From contig JAPWDM010000023.1 in the NCBI GenBank assembly GCA_035578155.1, forward strand, positions 5,510,154 through 5,574,153: a DNA stretch of 64,000 nucleotides, written 5' to 3'. Position numbers and translations under genes: made by a program. Source of the stretch: Brachynemurus nebulosus (Eukaryota; Arthropoda; Insecta; Neuroptera; Myrmeleontidae). The notes beneath the pieces were generated by a model, which saw nothing but the letters and a program-made list of their open reading frames with translations, did no database searches and was not told the origin of the DNA. Below are positions 23,900-36,522 of this stretch, in pieces. Position 1 is the first letter of the stretch, and each line of letters opens with the position of its first letter.

Positions 23900-24711
23900 A
23901 CTGCATCCGAGGTCCTAAAACAATTCGAAAACAAAATTTGTTGCACAGTGTCAAACATGATCATACGTCTATTATGGAGTAGGGGTGGGTAGTCGTTGGA
24001 AATTTACATTTTTTAGATCAAATTAAGGATAAATATGTTTATCGGAATATTTTAAAAAGAACTAACGTGTAAGCACCAGAAAATTAAATTTATCCGAAAG
24101 CTTTCCAAGAACTCATTTGTCAACAGGACAATGACCTTAAACATTCGGCATTGTAGTGAAGCAGTATTTCTTTTATCACAGGCCTCATTTACTTTATACA
24201 CCTCCACAGTGACTATATGTAAACCCTATCGAACATCTATGGCCAATATCTACGTGTTCAAATAAGAAAACGTAATATTTCTAATAAACAGGATTTAATT
24301 AAAGCATTAAATTAATGAATAGAGCCAAAATAGTCCGGATTTCACAACAAAGTTAATCACATCAATGTCTAACCACTTGCAAGCAATAGGTAAAGCAAAG
24401 GGATGTGTAACGAAATATCAAAAATTGTTATTATCCTATGTTCCGAACATGTATTATAATTTCATTATTTACTGTTCTGTCTAAAGACTTTTGTGAGTGC
24501 TATAACACATGTCTTAATTTTATTTTATTTTTTTAAAAAGGGTTATAATATTTGCTGTAATTTTGATTAGTATGATTTTGTAGTATAGATTTTGAAGAAT
24601 TTATTTCCCTTATTTCTATTTTCTTTTTTACAAAATATCTCGTAAAAAATTAAATAAAATTTTTAAGTTTCTTTAAAGAAACTTTTGTCTAAACACTTTT
24701 GTGAGATACTG
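23900..24711 (+). pseudogene. Tc1-like transposase relic with right terminal repeat
   Basis: The broken plus-strand frames carry remnants in family order: DKYVYRNILK near 24030, CQQDNDLKHSA near 24122-24155, an HLWP box near 24237 and a degraded C-terminal helix region to about 24430. The right end TTTTGTGAGATACTG at 24697-24711, followed by TA, is a typical Tc1 terminus, and a related TTTTGTGAGTGCT motif lies at 24488. The left end was not found. Multiple stops and frame changes make it inactive. Confidence 0.7.
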
Positions 24712-24713
24712 TA

Positions 24714-25122
24714 CATACAATAGAATATTTAAATGCTGCCGTACCAAGCGACAAGTGGTACGATTACCATATAAATATAATACATAAATAAAGGAAAGGA
24801 GGAGTATCGAGAAGCTAAAAAAATTAACCCCCAATATGACAAAAAATTTAACAACGTATATATGTATATTTTTTTATTTCTCATTATTTTAGTAAAATAC
24901 AGGACCCTAACTTAATGCTACAATAATTTAAAAGTAAAAGTAACTTCATTTTCTTCACAAGAAAAATCGACAAACTGTGATTAAAATGGATTTTTTTGAA
25001 AAATTGTCCTTTTTTTCTTTACTATATCGAGTCTTTTTAGACATGAGCACATTTTTTACTATATCAAGTCTTTTTAAACATGAGCTCATGTTTAAAAAAT
25101 ACGCTCATGTTTAAAAAATACC
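24714..25122. other. AT-rich spacer
   Basis: No gene seen. A short palindromic CATGAGCTCATG with TTTAAAAAATA repeats lies near 25078-25120. Confidence 0.4.
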
Positions 25123-25123
25123 C

Positions 25124-26275
25124 CTGTTGCAGCATCCTGCATAACATAGCGAATTTCCGTTTATAAAAATTAGTTTTTCTCGCGGTAACCAGCTTATATA
25201 GAATAATGGTTTAAACACCTCTTTTATGTAATTTTTTTCTCCCCTTTCTACACGGAGAGAAAATTCATATAAAAATTACTGTGCTCAGCACTACAATCGA
25301 CGTGTAAAAGGCGAACATATTCAATTTTGTACGGTAAAAATATAAAAATTATAATTAATCATAGAAAATTTAAAGGATAGAATATTGTTTCCGTAATATT
25401 AGCTCCGTAAAATTTGTAAAACAGCACAGTAAAAAGTTCCATTGCCGACAAAAAAATATTTTTTAATTGTTTTTCTTACAAAAATTACCATGCTGCATTA
25501 TAATATTTGAAATGCTATCTGCTAATAGTAGAAAGAAAAAAAGAGAAAGAAGGTTGTGTGTGTTGTGAACACTGTTGAAATGTACCTCACTCATAGCAAG
25601 TCACATAGCCAACCATAGGTGTGGACGACCAACTTGGTCGGACGGGTCTTACCAAGCACCTTGATTCATTAGACTGTCTTACAAGCAGCAAGTTGTCTTA
25701 GAGGACGGGGATGTCACCGTTTAATTCATCATTTTGTTACTTCACTATCTTTAGTATTAGAATATATTGTTGGCAATCATTTTTGTATGCATCATAAAGA
25801 ATCGAAAGTCGGAAAAGATCAGGCATTTTCGGAGTTTTTACAGGTACAGCCCAAGCAACATAAGGTTGAGGGTCAGATGCGCAAATGAAAGAGTACGACA
25901 ACAAGAATTAAACTATAACATATATGCATAAGAGTGTGATAAAAGTTGTGTTAGCACATTAAATTTTACCATGCTAGCACATACATATTTTTTATTTTGG
26001 TCGTCGATCGCGCACGCATTATAAGAGAGCATGGTAATTTTTCTGAAATTTTATCTACAAAAATTATATGATTTTTCTCTCCGTGTAATGATGTAAAAAA
26101 ATTTTGCAAAAAACTTCACGAAAAATGCCCAAAAAACCATGTTTCCGGCATCGGACTTGTTTGGCTAACGAACTTGTCCAACCGTTTTGGACTTCCAATA
26201 TTTTCACCAAATTTCGTAAAAATAGGATATTTCGTTCGAGAATTATCGTGCGGATACCCATATATATGTCATACA
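25124..26275 (+). mobile_element. Helentron/HINE-like repeat copy H3, split by a MITE
   Basis: The 5' end ATACCCCTGTTGCAGCATCC with the subterminal TAGCGAATTTCC (25148) runs to 25250. The repeat resumes at 26086 with TGTAAAAAAATTTTGC and the conserved CATCGGACTTGTTTGGC and ATTTCGTTCGAGAATTATCG blocks. It fades at a short ATATATATG tract near 26270. The 3' half is missing. The interruption is exactly the MITE 25251-26085 with its TA duplication. Confidence 0.75.
25251..26085 (-). mobile_element. MITE family A copy 2, TA target, 835 bp
   Basis: This is an inverted copy of the element at 450-1277. The ends are CACGGAGAGAAAA and TTTTTCTCTCCGTG, flanked by TA at 25249-25250 and 26086-26087. It is inserted in the 5' half of Helentron-like copy H3. 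Confidence 0.9.
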
Positions 26276-26442
26276 TTTCTCAATACCTCAAAGTTAACAA
26301 TGAAAATCAGAATCCACTCTTCGGATGGCTGTAACTCAAAAACTATTTGAGATATGCACCTGAAATTTTAGTATGTTATTTTTAAAGGTATAGACTATCG
26401 AAACATGCAAAAAAGTTTTTCCAATTTTTTGAAAACGTCACA

Positions 26443-26982
26443 TTAGTGGTCCCCCTTAAATGCTGCATTGAACATACCAACTTCGTTTCCAGCTTGTAAA
26501 GCCCACCTTTGTAAATCAACATCATGTACAATAGCACCTTGATTAGGAGCATTTCTAAATTTATCCAGTATCATTTTGGATATACTTGGCAATTTATCTA
26601 AACGGTTCACTCCAACATTTAATTGACGTTGCCAACGTTTCAATTGGGTTATAGAAGTAACTTTTCTGTATCTATGTTTGACTGCTTCAAAATTACGGCG
26701 TTTTTTTTTTTCAGAACCCATCCAGTACTCGGCGGCTGCTCTTCTATAATCATTATCTATTTTTTCACTGGTATCGAGACAGTTATCAGGTTCTAAATTT
26801 TCGTTATTTTTCCATTCTTCCTCTTCGTCTGTAACAACCTCATGTTCTTTAAACGGCTCTTGGAAATCTAAAGATGTCTCTTCGGAAATTTCAAAACCAC
26901 TGAAATAGTCAGACAATAGTTCCTGTAATGACTCTTTTGGCTGAATTTCCGCTTCATTAACAGGGGTTTCCACTAGGTACAT
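26443..26982 (-). CDS. CENP-B/pogo-type transposase N-terminal fragment
   Basis: A 179-codon minus-strand frame starts at ATG 26982. The acidic N-terminus is followed by a region reading AAEYWMGSEKKKRRNFEAV and then TSITQLKRWQRQLN, a helix-turn-helix with a conserved Trp. Next comes IVHDVDLQRWALQA, typical of the second (CENP-B/Tc5-type) DNA-binding domain. The frame ends within that domain at AAFK and runs into GGGGGACCACTAATG, which looks like a transposon end. The DDE catalytic domain is absent, so only DNA binding would be possible. It is either an internally deleted element or a stand-alone repressor-like frame; the first is more likely. Confidence 0.55.
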   Translation of the reverse strand: MYLVETPVNEAEIQPKESLQELLSDYFSGFEISEETSLDFQEPFKEHEVVTDEEEEWKNNENLEPDNCLDTSEKIDNDYRRAAAEYWMGSEKKKRRNFEAVKHRYRKVTSITQLKRWQRQLNVGVNRLDKLPSISKMILDKFRNAPNQGAIVHDVDLQRWALQAGNEVGMFNAAFKGDH

Positions 26983-27289
26983 CGCTTATGATCATCTTGA
27001 TTAATATAATTTATTTATGTAAACTAACAATATTCACTAGCAAACTGATCTTTACGTTTGTTCAATGCAGCACTATTCGACACAAACTACTGTTGTTTAT
27101 TAATTTTCCTGTATTTATATAAAAATACAGGTTGATATTTTAGAATTTTCATTTCTTCCGACCCTAATATAGTAAGGAAACAAAAATAAAAAAAACTGGA
27201 GTTCGGCCAAATAATTTTTTTGGCAGCAGAGAAAAAAATTTGATCGAATTATTATTACTATTATAATAAATGATTATTATTATTATGAT
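26983..27289. other. AT-rich sequence upstream of the pogo-like frame
   Basis: Contains a short hairpin CCTGTATTT-ATATAA-AAATACAGG near 27110-27132; otherwise nothing recognised. Confidence 0.4.
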
Positions 27290-28240
27290 TATTTTTTTTT
27301 TTTATTAAAATTGGAGTACTGCTGCCGGTGGATGGCGCGGTCAGCAGCACCCGGCGGCATCGCCTACCAAGGGCATGCGCCGCCATAAACGATAAAGATA
27401 AAAACATACACAAAACAGACAGAAACACATAAATGCGATAGACAAGGGACAAAACATACACATAATAAAATCCATCGATGGGCCCTGCCATCCCAGGGCT
27501 TAAAGAGAGTGGACAGTCCTTGGTGACGGTACGATAAGTACCAGACAGAGCGTCCGGTCACCAAGGCCTGGAAGCCATCGCTGGAACTCCCTCCGAGGTA
27601 TAAAGGGCCCCGGAGTGGAGAGAGCCGACTAGAAATACACAGAAAACGACTAGAAAAAATATCACAGGTAAGTATCACAGAGAAACTTATTGCGTCACTG
27701 GGAGGCCACAGGCCGACCAGTGAAGCAATAAGGGGTTAAAACAATACCGCTGTAGAGCCATAACAACAGGCCTACAGCGGCATAATAAAATATCATAGAT
27801 AAATAAAAACAATTGATGTACCACCTCGGGTGTAAAAGGCCTTCGGTGGCACATCATTAAAAAACAATAACAAAAACAAATAACAAGGTATAAATAACAC
27901 ACAGTACCACTAAGGGTGTAAAAGGCCCTTAGTGGCATAACAAGAAACTAAAAGTACCCTGCCAGACCAGCTGGAACAGGGTATGGGTAATAAATAAATT
28001 AGGACAACACAGTTCATTTTGAAAACACATAGATTAAAAACATAGCTGGAAAGTAAAATTTAAAATATCGGGGGAGAAATAAGAGACGACTTCGATAAAA
28101 TATGAGATGTAATGCCCCTAAAGCCTCTGAAACAGATGCGAATTTCGGAGAAATTCAAGCATCTTTCTTTCAAAGACTGCATCGTAAGCTAAAGCTTCGG
28201 CTACATTATTCGGGAGCTGCAGCCTTTGGCGATTATGATT
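27290..28240 (-). mobile_element. 5'-truncated non-LTR retrotransposon tail, copy 1
   Basis: In minus orientation the sequence begins after a (TAA)n run at about 28237. It encodes the last codons of a LINE ORF (RLQLPNNVAEALAYDAV ... FLRNSHLFQRL, stop at 28118), then a 3' UTR to about 27290 and an A/TAA-rich tail. The same C-terminus and UTR occur in plus orientation at 63430-64000. The UTR has a perfect 10-bp stem, CCACTAAGGG/CCCTTAGTGG, near 27909-27936 and a related hairpin near 27815-27850. Frames on either strand in the UTR are spurious. Confidence 0.7.
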
Positions 28241-28254
28241 ATTATTATTATTAT

Positions 28255-28985
28255 AAGATTTAACGAAATAAACGCGACTGCACTTCAAAAACCCCCAGGC
28301 GGAGGAAAAAGTGTCCGTGCAGCGTAGCAGGTCAGGTACTTCAAAGTCAGGTACGTAATGTCTGTACAGCATCCCCTTCCTGGTCTTCCCTACCTAATGA
28401 ATCCCCGAACCTCGCTGCAAGACACAAGCAGTGGGAGATATGAGGGCAGGTCCAATGGATGTTCGAGGACCCGCTCTAAACGGGGCATGGGCGTTCAAAG
28501 ATGTTCATGAACTCCCGGAAAAGGTCGTCTCGTGCGATCGAAGCGTGCGGAGCGTCCCAATAATAACTGCTTTCTGCATTGACGCTGCTAACATGTTGGC
28601 GTGAGATCTACAAGCCGGAATGATACTTAAGTTGCGCACAAAGGAGTTATGCATACCCCCAGACATCCGATTATAAGAACGACCAAGTGGACAGTATAGC
28701 CCGGATACAGTTGTCGCAGTTCGTGTATTAGATCTTAATATTTAATACTTTTTTGCTCCTCCTTTTCGACTATGTTAGTTTCCGCCGGAGCAGAGAACTC
28801 GATAACATACATAGTCTGAGATGTTAAATCTTGGAGCACAACATCAGGCTTATTAGCGCTCAATTGCCTGGTAGTTGCAACCGGCATGTTCCAAAAGATC
28901 TTGCACTTTTGGTTGGCAACAAAGGATTCTACTTCCGCAGGATCGTAGGGCAAGACTGGTGTTGTGTCAGCTTCGTAATTTATAA
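28255..28985 (-). pseudogene. Non-LTR retrotransposon C-terminus with restriction-like endonuclease domain
   Basis: On the minus strand a frame (ATG 28953 to 28735) reads TRQLSANKPDVVL and then MYVIEFSAPAETNI. The PD...E arrangement is that of the restriction-enzyme-like endonuclease at the C-terminus of R2/R4/NeSL-type elements. After a stop near 28735 further C-terminal sequence continues in broken frames (IHELRQLYPG). This domain nicks the chromosomal target. It is separated from the RT fragment upstream by a (TAA)n tract. Confidence 0.55.
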
Positions 28986-29031
28986 TTTATAATTATTATT
29001 ATTATTATTATGATAATTATTATTATAGACT
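28986..29031. repeat. (ATT)n-rich tract
   Basis: ATTATTATT-type repeats lie between the endonuclease and RT fragments. Similar tracts precede the LINE tails at 28240 and 63430. Confidence 0.85.
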
Positions 29032-29745
29032 TTTACGCCAACCTGGCGCTCACTACTAAGTAGGACAGTACTGGGTAACATTCACCTATACCGGCATTAT
29101 GGAAGGTATTAGGCTGTGGAAGGGTAATGTGCCAAACCAATCCGTAAAAGTACCGTAGTACGTTCACGGACGGGTCTGTCACATCACTCCTTATATTGTT
29201 GTTATTGTTGCTTGAAACGAGGTGTTATGCGTCTATTTTGGTGTACACTGGGTCGTACGACGAGACTTTCGTGGGAGCGTAGATGTTGGTTCAATGACAG
29301 ACGGCTGTGATAGCCTGGTTCGTTTTCGTGTCCTCAGAGGATAGGTAGGATGCTGCATAGATCTTTATATCATCCATGTACATTAGATGTGAAATAGTAT
29401 GGCGCGAATTCATTTTTGTCCCCACATTATAACCGTATTTGGTTTCATTCAACAGGCGTAAAAGTGGATTCATTGCGAGACAAAACCATAATGGACTCAA
29501 TGAGTCGCCTTGGAATATGCCGCGTCTTACTTGAATAAGATCGTTTGTTGTTTTTTCGTTACCAATACTCAAATGTACATTGGGTGTATTTTATACAGCT
29601 CCAATACTCTCCGTAACCAGGAGTGCGGCACCGAATCAAATGCCTTTTTGTAATCAATAAACGCTGTGTACAGGTTACGTTGTTTTCTTTTCGCTTGTTC
29701 CAGTACTACGGAGTCAATCAGAAGCTGCTCAAAGCTTTAAAATGA
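29032..29745 (-). pseudogene. Non-LTR reverse transcriptase fragment (R2/R4-like)
   Basis: The minus-strand sequence from about 29745 reads TAFIDYKKAFDSVPHSWL. After a stop near 29580 comes RRGIFQGDSLSPLWFC and LMYMDDIKIYA at about 29520-29360. These are RT motifs in the right order, with an intact YMDD box. The GIFQGDSLSPL form is typical of elements with a restriction-like endonuclease, which agrees with the fragment at 28255-28985. The frame ends at 29291. Thumb and downstream parts are missing. Confidence 0.7.
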
Positions 29746-30009
29746 GAAATGCGCGGCGGGTATAAATTTTCATTCTGGACCAAAAAAATTTCATTAGAAA
29801 AATGTTGGAACAAAATATGTTTATTAAGTTGCAGCACTAACTACAATGTTTAAAAATGACTGACTCCCGACTTAAAAATGAATATTCCAAATTAGTGATT
29901 CGTCTAAATAAACGGAAACAACATCATAAAAATACGTAATTACCGGCGGAAAAATTGTAACGAAACAAAAATAAAACATTAAGACAATTGTCAGTAAATG
30001 TATAAAAAT
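29746..30009. other. Unannotated spacer
   Basis: No gene or repeat recognised. Confidence 0.4.
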
Positions 30010-30311
30010 AATACCCCTGTCGCAGCATCCTGCATAATATAGCGAATTTTTGTTCATAAAAATTAGTTTTTCTCGGAAACTAGTTGACATAGAAATAATA
30101 GTTTAAAGACATTTTTTATGTAATTTTGTCTCCTCTTTTAAATGGTGTAAAAAAATTTCGCAAAAATTTTTGAATAAGTGGAAATTTTAGCAAAAAACTA
30201 ATTTTTTTCAAGAACAAAAACCATGTTCCTGGCATCCGACGTCTCTGGCTGACGAACCCATCCAAGGGTTTAGGACTTCCAATGTTTTCACCAAATTTCG
30301 TAAAAATTGGA

Positions 30312-30395
<84 letters not shown>

Positions 30396-30516
30396 TTTAG
30401 GGAATATTATTTTCGGTTTCTAGGAACCTCAAAACAAATTTCTGCCATAGTCCCGGGCTTAAGTCGCGTCATGACAGTGGCTGTAATAGCTAAATTCCAT
30501 TCTGGAAATTCCCTAT
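30010..30516 (+). mobile_element. Helentron/HINE-like repeat copy H4, complete, ~507 bp
   Basis: This is the best complete short copy. 5' end ATACCCCTGTCGCAGCATCC, subterminal TAGCGAATTTTTG, the TCTGGCTGACGAACCCATCC block, a (TA)n core at 30313-30390, the GGAACCTCAAAACAAATTTC block, and a 3' hairpin region ending GGAAATTCCCTA. It has no coding capacity. Confidence 0.75.
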
Positions 30517-30749
30517 AAATGCAGGTGTTCCAATTATCACCTGTCAAATAGACTGTAAAATCTATAGCACAATCTAGTACAATATATGTACAGTATATTG
30601 TACATACATGAATAGAGTAAACAGTACTACTATCAGCGATAAAACTGATGAACCGTCACCGATTTTAGAGCCGGACTAACGGACATTAATACTCCAACAC
30701 ATAGTATGTGTACCTATGTATTATGTGCATACAAGTAATATATTAATTG

Positions 30750-30751
<2 letters not shown>

Positions 30752-30829
<78 letters not shown>

Positions 30830-30926
30830 AATACCTCGATTTACTCGATTTAATAGTAACAGTACTAATTCAGCAGCGACGCAACTTCGAAAAAACCCAA
30901 AACGAAACGACGCAAAGCGAGGTATC

Positions 30927-30987
<61 letters not shown>
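30752..30987. repeat. Two (TA)n tracts around a 100-bp segment with inverted ends
   Basis: (TA)n at 30752-30828 and 30930-30987 flank a segment that begins ACCAATACCTCG and ends CGAGGTATCGGT. The whole may be another palindromic element with TA-rich arms. The frame at 30865-31053 is low-complexity. Confidence 0.7.
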
Positions 30988-30989
<2 letters not shown>

Positions 30990-31499
30990 ATGTATTACAA
31001 TTACTGTATATTACGGCCCTTTTGTTAAAGTAATGGCATACATGGTTGTACAAATAGTTTTATATAACACTTTGATTGAGCTTTAGTGTAACTTCGATCA
31101 ATATTTCATTGACATGAATTAAGGCTTCAAAAGTTTTGTCATTACATGAGGAAGATCCACCCCCACCCCCTATTGGTAATGTTTGCTAGGCACAATAGGG
31201 TTGCGCAACTTATTAAAAAGAGTCTGTGTCTGAAAGTCAGTTGAATACGGTTTTCTAATAGATTATTTTCACTAATAATGAAGCTGTGCTTCACATTGTC
31301 TAACACTTCCACTAGAATCGTCACTTGATATTTCATTTTTACTAGCAACATCCAGTTTATTTAACGCGTAGACTACTGGAATCTTGTTTGATTTCGATTT
31401 AAACGCAGAAAAATATCTACATATTAAGATATATACATATTTAAATACACTGTTGCAATGTATATTGCCTATATTGCATTAAATTATGAAGTTCCACTT
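30988..31499. other. Unannotated AT-rich stretch
   Basis: No gene recognised; one CCACCCCCACCCCC run at about 31157. Confidence 0.4.
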
Positions 31500-31700
31500 A
31501 CAATTAGGTAATTATTGCTCGAATATATCTTTATAGTTTTCGTTGGAAACACGACATTTTCCCGCAGTACAAAGTATAATACGTATTGAATTAGGTAGTA
31601 AGTTATTACCACGGAGAATTTCATCAAAATCCATCTAGTAGTTTTTGAGTGATGCGTGCATAAACCGGCATACAGGCACACAAAAAATTTCAAAAATACT
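31500..31700 (-). repeat. Single inverted copy of the 163-bp repeat unit
   Basis: The inverse of the unit at 15183-15660 is recognisable through CATCTAGTAGTTTTTGAGTG and GTAAGTTATTACCAC. Further repeat-like sequence (CTAAACTATGTTCCGC) follows to about 31790. Confidence 0.6.
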
Positions 31701-32417
31701 ATTTTGATACCAAAATTGATAATTATCAACATCAGTGTTTCCTAAACTATGTTCCGCAAGCGGTCGCGACGAGTCCCACAAAAAAAATCTCGTTACGAAA
31801 CCATAACGAAAGATAATCATCGAAAATTTCATTTGTAACAACCAATACTATATGAGAAACCAAGTTCCCTCCGTCCCCTCCGCCCAAAAAAAATTTTCTC
31901 TTATCTAATACAGTACAAGCTCTCAATAGTGTATTCTTAAACCACAAAATTAAGCAAATATTTTTTAATTTTTATCTCTGAAATTAACTGAAACAAAATG
32001 TGACGGTAAAGACTGCGAAGTTAGAGTGGGAGTACCTACTCCCCTATTCTGGGAAAATTTGACATTGTTGCGGATCGTGTACTGTATAGATTTTTGTGCT
32101 CAAAGTTTTGATACAATAAGATATACAAAAATACATACGTTGTATTCTTACATAATATATAACATGCAATATTAAATGTTGCACGCGTAGCATGGCATAT
32201 ATGTATGTGTATAATTTTACATTACGACACTGTTGCAGTAATAACAATAAGTCTTAAATATAGGTACACATTTAGAATTATCACACCTTCTATTATATGA
32301 GCTAAATGAGTTCCTAAGTGGCAACTTAAACAATCATTTAATTTTCCAAATATATATGTATAATATTATATTTATACATATATACTTTACTAAGCTTGAA
32401 ACGCATACCATATTCAG
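31701..32417. other. Unannotated stretch
   Basis: Nothing beyond possible diverged repeat near 31740-31960. Confidence 0.35.
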
Positions 32418-32812
32418 TTAGGGTGCTTGCCAAATACCGAATATTTGGCAAACATCCTGGCGGAATAGTCAAATATTCAGCGAATACTGTTCCCCAGTAA
32501 CAAGACCTTTCAAATGACATCTCACAAGATGAAACTGAAAAAAAAGTTTCAAGTAGTTGTAGTATTTAACAATTCTTTAAAACGTATACTAAACAGTACG
32601 CATATCATAACTATGTAGTCGAATATGTGCATTTATGTATACATCATATACATATGGCTTGTAAGTATCAAAAAATAACTAAATGCCTGTCAATTTTTTT
32701 TACCACTAACAGGCATTCGACCGAACACTTTTTCAGTATTCGATATTCCGTCGACTGTCGAGCGGTACCGAACACCGAATAGTTACCAAATATTTGTTGT
32801 AAGCCTAATATT
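32418..32812. mobile_element. Possible MITE with AATATTTGG-type ends
   Basis: Left part TTAGGGTGCTTGCCAAATA with the hairpin GCCAAATA-CCGAA-TATTTGGC at 32429-32449; right part CGAATAGTTACCAAATATTTG ending near TAAGCCTAA. The interior repeats GAATATTC/GACCGAAC motifs. The ends are only roughly inverted, so limits and class are uncertain. Confidence 0.3.
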
Positions 32813-33522
32813 TACACACATACATACTTATTATATAGATATGATGTATTCATACTGTTAACAGGTTAGGTCTACGTATAAAATACATCTTACAATAAAC
32901 AGGGCGCAATCCCCCCGGGTTTTATTTTCATCATTAGATCACACACTTCTGGGCAACAAAATATTAGCAGTAGATGTCAATGTATATGTGGATATAACAT
33001 GCCTAATATTGATTTTATACTGTGACCGTGATAACAGTTGATAATACAGGCGGTTCAAAAAAAGTAATGAAACAACAGTGCTAATTACCGAAAAAGATTT
33101 CTTTTCAGTACGAATTTGGATGTTACTTTTCGAAATATAAACTTTTGAAACATAAAATTCTTGTATAAGAGTTCACTGGTCCTGTATAAGAGTCTATAAG
33201 AGTCCCTAGCACTTCGATTCCACGCGATTAAAATTTCACGCTTTCGGGACTGATTTTCCGTAATACCGAAAAATCAACATTAAACTTTGAAATATCGAAA
33301 TTTCACCAGAAAACTCACACTTATGAAAATCTACAAAAGGCCTCAAATTCCATGTCTCCATGTGATCAAAATTACAATTTTTATAGCCAAATATTGTTTA
33401 AACATATTTGCTGACATCATCATGGTAAATTTTAGTAGTTTATAGATGATTTTTCGAGTTTTGTAATTATAGAGTGGCAAAACTCAATTTGTAACTTGAG
33501 CCTATACACTAATTCTCAAATT
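32813..33522. other. Unannotated stretch
   Basis: No gene recognised. A GGCGGTTCAAAAAAAGTAATG segment near 33050 recalls mariner-like ends but has no partner. Confidence 0.35.
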
Positions 33523-33583
33523 AAAATCCGTTATAGAATTAAAATCCGTTATAGAATTAAAATCCGTTATAAAAATCCGTTTT
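33523..33583 (+). repeat. Three tandem ~18-bp units
   Basis: AATTAAAATCCGTTATAG repeated three times at the truncated 5' side of the next Helentron-like copy. Confidence 0.8.
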
Positions 33584-33589
33584 TCTGCG

Positions 33590-33918
33590 ATTTTTCACCC
33601 TTCTAAGTGATTTTTCCTCTTCTTTCTAATGGTGTAAATAAATGTCGCAAAAAGTTTTTAACTTGAGACAATTTTGGCAAAAAACTAATTTTTGTCACTA
33701 AAAATTACCAAAAAAAACCATGTTCCAGGCATCCGACATGGCTGGCTAACGAACTTGTCCAACGGTGTGGGACTAAATACAAATATAATACATAAATTTT
33801 AGTGAATATTATTTTCTGTTTGTAGGGACCTCAAAACAAATTTCTGCCATAGTCTCGGGCTCAAGTCGCATCATGAGAGTGGCTGTAATAGCTAAATTCC
33901 ATTCTGGAAATTCGCTAA
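33590..33918 (+). mobile_element. Helentron/HINE-like repeat copy H5, 5' truncated
   Basis: It contains the CATCCGACATGGCTGGCTAA block, only a vestigial TA core (AAATACAAATATAATACAT), and the GGGACCTCAAAACAAATTTC block. It ends in the hairpin TCCATTCTGGA and GAAATTCGCTA. No 5' terminus. Confidence 0.65.
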
Positions 33919-34784
33919 AACCACCCATAAAACCTATAAGTGTAGCAAGTACTTAACACATTAATATTTTTTGAATATATCAACATCTAAAAACATTTCA
34001 GTCCCTTTTTGACAATCTTGCCAGAAATTAAACACTTTTTTAAATTTTTTTTATTGTTAAAATCGAAACGTTATTTTGAAAACCGTTAAAATTACTATAT
34101 TTTACATCAAAATGTCAACACAATTACTCCCTAGTTAATTACCCCTAGACTTGATGCTAGAAAATTGAGAAACAGCAGGTCATATAGATTCTTTTAATTT
34201 AGATTTTATTTGTTATGACTGAGTTACGAAATTCAAAAGGACATTTTAAAAATGTGTGTATTCGCTATGAGCTTTTGTCTGGAGGGAATCAAGCTCCTCA
34301 AAATCGGCTCCAGTGCTCAAGATGGACAGAACATATCAGTTTATCAGGACGGCATTTGTACATAATTTTAATATTTTCTTTAAAAAATAGTATCTTGTTC
34401 TAAATACTTGTTTGATTTTTTCAAGGCGAGTATTTATTAAGCTTTCAATTTACCAGCTTCTACAAAATAAAAAAAATTCTTTGTAACACTACTATCAAAC
34501 GTAATTTTATTTTGAAATTTTCAAAAAAAATACAAAAGTTACCTCTTATATGCTTTTTTGGGGTTAATTATTGAAAAATATTCTACTTTCCGACATTTTT
34601 GAGGTAAAATGAGCAGATGTATGGTTTTTATTAAACAAATTTCAGCTTTTTAATCCGACATCTAGCATCCGACGTCTAGCTAACGAACTTAGTCGAGCCA
34701 ATCTAGTCTTCAGTATGCACACAAAATTTCATTAGCATTAAACGTTTCGTTCAAGAATTATCGCGCGGATACATAAGTATCGGC

Positions 34785-36404
<1,620 letters not shown>

Positions 36405-36522
36405 TGAATATCATTTTCGTATTCTAGGGACCTCAAAACATATTTCTGTTATAGTCTCGGCCTCAGATTGCGTCATGAGAGCAGCTGTAATAGCTGAATT
36501 TCGAGTTTTCGAAATTCGCTAA

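Noticed and set aside
27261..27938. Three minus-strand frames of 76-104 codons with hydrophobic, Cys-rich translations
   Set aside because: They overlap each other in the 3' UTR of a LINE that has a second copy at 63730-64000.
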